From: 3107 sp965216225
GTDB taxonomy: Bacteria > Pseudomonadota > Alphaproteobacteria > Rhodobacterales > Rhodobacteraceae
Reading direction: 5' to 3'
Length of the DNA stretch: 64,000 nucleotides
Assembly: GCA_965216225.1 (NCBI GenBank)
Contig: CBDCFF010000030.1
Location: 62,001 to 126,000 of the forward strand
Part shown: piece by piece, positions 62,969 through 64,000 of the stretch
Position numbering within the stretch: the first letter of the stretch is position 1
Layout of the letters: every line of letters starts with the position of its first letter
Translations under genes and position numbers: made by a program
The notes under the pieces: generated by a model
Database searches by the model: none
Seen by the model: the letters and a program-made list of their open reading frames with translations, nothing else
Told to the model about the DNA's origin: nothing

Positions 62969-64000
62969 ATGTTGACGGAACAATGGACAGGAGCAATCAA
63001 TTCTGGCGTTTTTGGGAAAGTGTTGCGGCAGGCGGCGGCGGGGGCGGTGCTGTCCTGCGCCGCCCTGTCCATGACCGGCACGACCGCGCAGGGGCTGACA
63101 TTCATGAAAACCGAGTATCGTCTTGGTGAGAATCGCGTTCCCAATGGGGTTGTCTTTCGGGGGACATCGACCCGCAGGAGTGGGTTCGCCGTCAGTGCCG
63201 TCGAAAGTGCCAAGCGCTGTATTGACGGGCCTTTCACCGCCGGACGCGATTCGGGCGACCCCTCCGGCAACATCGTGTACAAGCTGACCAGCCCGAACAT
63301 TCGCCAGAACGATCCGCATGTCTCCCCAACAATACAGGCCAGAGGCAATCCCGATGCTTTCGCCAGCATGTTCGATATTGATGCGAACGGGTTTATCTGG
63401 ACCAAGTCTGGTTTGGATTATCCACACTTCGAGACCAATGTCGGAACCAACAGGAACCCCGTCTGGCAGATATATAGTCATGATTTGCTGGTCACGGCGA
63501 AGATCGATGGCAGCAGTGCCTCCGTCACCGAAGAAATCGAGATATATATCACCCAACCGGGTGTCGGGACAAACACGATTAATGGGATGTGCGCAGGTAA
63601 GACGTATGCTCCTGTTAATTCCCTGCAGCAGGTCGCGGAGCCGCTGACGGCCTCGTTCAAGGGACTGCCGGAGGGGCATGACGGGTCAACCGCATTCACC
63701 CTGACGCTTGAGTTCAGCGAGTCGGTGTCGATCACCACCGACGAGATGCGCGATCATGCGCTGAAGGTAAACGGCGGCACGGTGACGGCCGTCACCGGCA
63801 GCGACAGTGAGTTTGAAATCACGATCCAGCCCGATGGTGAGGATACGGTGACGGTGCTGTCGCAGTTGACCGCCAATTGCGATGATGCGGGCGCCATCTG
63901 CACGTCCGACGGGCGCAAGCTCTCTGTCGCGCCGCTGGTGAGTTTGCCCTACATCGCGACGAGGCAGGAGCCGCCGGTCGCACAACAGGTCGCGGGGGCG
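62969..64000 (+). CDS. secreted repeat protein, N-terminal part
   Basis: Open to the window end. The ATG at 62969 has GGGAGG six bases upstream; an ATG at 62951 is in frame. A signal-peptide region (QAAAGAVLSCAALSMTGTTA) is followed by a beta-rich domain with a cadherin-like look (SGLDYPHFETNVGTNRNPVW, HDLLVTAKIDG). Then comes a domain of the kind found in marine bacterial surface proteins (LTASFKGLPEGHDGSTAFTL, ALKVNGGTVTAVTGSDSEFE, AICTSDGRKLS). Probably exported and adhesive; function unknown. Confidence 0.75.
   Translation, partial: MLTEQWTGAINSGVFGKVLRQAAAGAVLSCAALSMTGTTAQGLTFMKTEYRLGENRVPNGVVFRGTSTRRSGFAVSAVESAKRCIDGPFTAGRDSGDPSGNIVYKLTSPNIRQNDPHVSPTIQARGNPDAFASMFDIDANGFIWTKSGLDYPHFETNVGTNRNPVWQIYSHDLLVTAKIDGSSASVTEEIEIYITQPGVGTNTINGMCAGKTYAPVNSLQQVAEPLTASFKGLPEGHDGSTAFTLTLEFSESVSITTDEMRDHALKVNGGTVTAVTGSDSEFEITIQPDGEDTVTVLSQLTANCDDAGAICTSDGRKLSVAPLVSLPYIATRQEPPVAQQVAGA

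Overview
This window comes from an alphaproteobacterium, most likely of the order Rhodobacterales. The evidence is a SciP-CtrA cell-cycle pair, a PetP-PetR-type regulator pair, a cobalamin riboswitch in front of CbtB-CbtA, a direct-repeat SOS box of the GTTC-N7-GTTC type, and high GC content at third codon positions.

Region 1 (1-28.8 kb) is ordinary, densely packed core chromosome. It starts inside dxr and runs through an envelope operon (rseP-bamA-skp-fabZ-lpxA-lpxI-lpxB) for outer-membrane assembly, lipid A and fatty acid synthesis. Next come mnmA (reverse), sciP, ctrA, ligA and recG, then a 40-residue membrane protein behind an SOS box. The riboswitch-controlled cbtB-cbtA follows, with petP-petR, ilvE, a Bcr/CflA exporter, a deleted DsbA-family gene, a cupin regulator, a YejA-like binding protein, a predicted small RNA, a 3-hydroxybutyrate dehydrogenase, a DUF502 protein, an EamA transporter, gpt, a LysE exporter, fabI and pdxH.

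Region 2 (28.95-50.5 kb) is a graveyard of nested insertion sequences. It holds IS481 elements around a plasmid-type RepB primase remnant, three IS66 elements, three IS21 elements of exactly 2638 bp, two IS630 copies, one intact IS256, and an IS110-family element with a second copy of its 5' end in inverted orientation. Nesting reaches four levels: IS21 in IS66 in IS481, between inverted IS110 arms. Several junctions are not simple insertions: IS21 copies are flanked by 120-bp and 40-bp duplications, and two IS66 elements are fused tail to tail.

Region 3 (50.5-58.6 kb) is a decayed xylose locus. A ROK-family repressor (XylR-like) is separated from xylF-xylH-xylG-xylA by a gapless IS630-IS5-IS630-IS5 array. 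Every one of the four xyl genes has lost an internal or terminal block, so the pathway cannot work as it stands.

Region 4 (58.6-64 kb) has a reverse gene with a ScoMcrA-like head domain, then dusA, a short overlapping ORF, a putative Fe(II)/2-oxoglutarate-type oxygenase, tgt, an AT-rich spacer, and the start of a secreted surface protein that runs off the window. No tRNA, rRNA or CRISPR array was seen.
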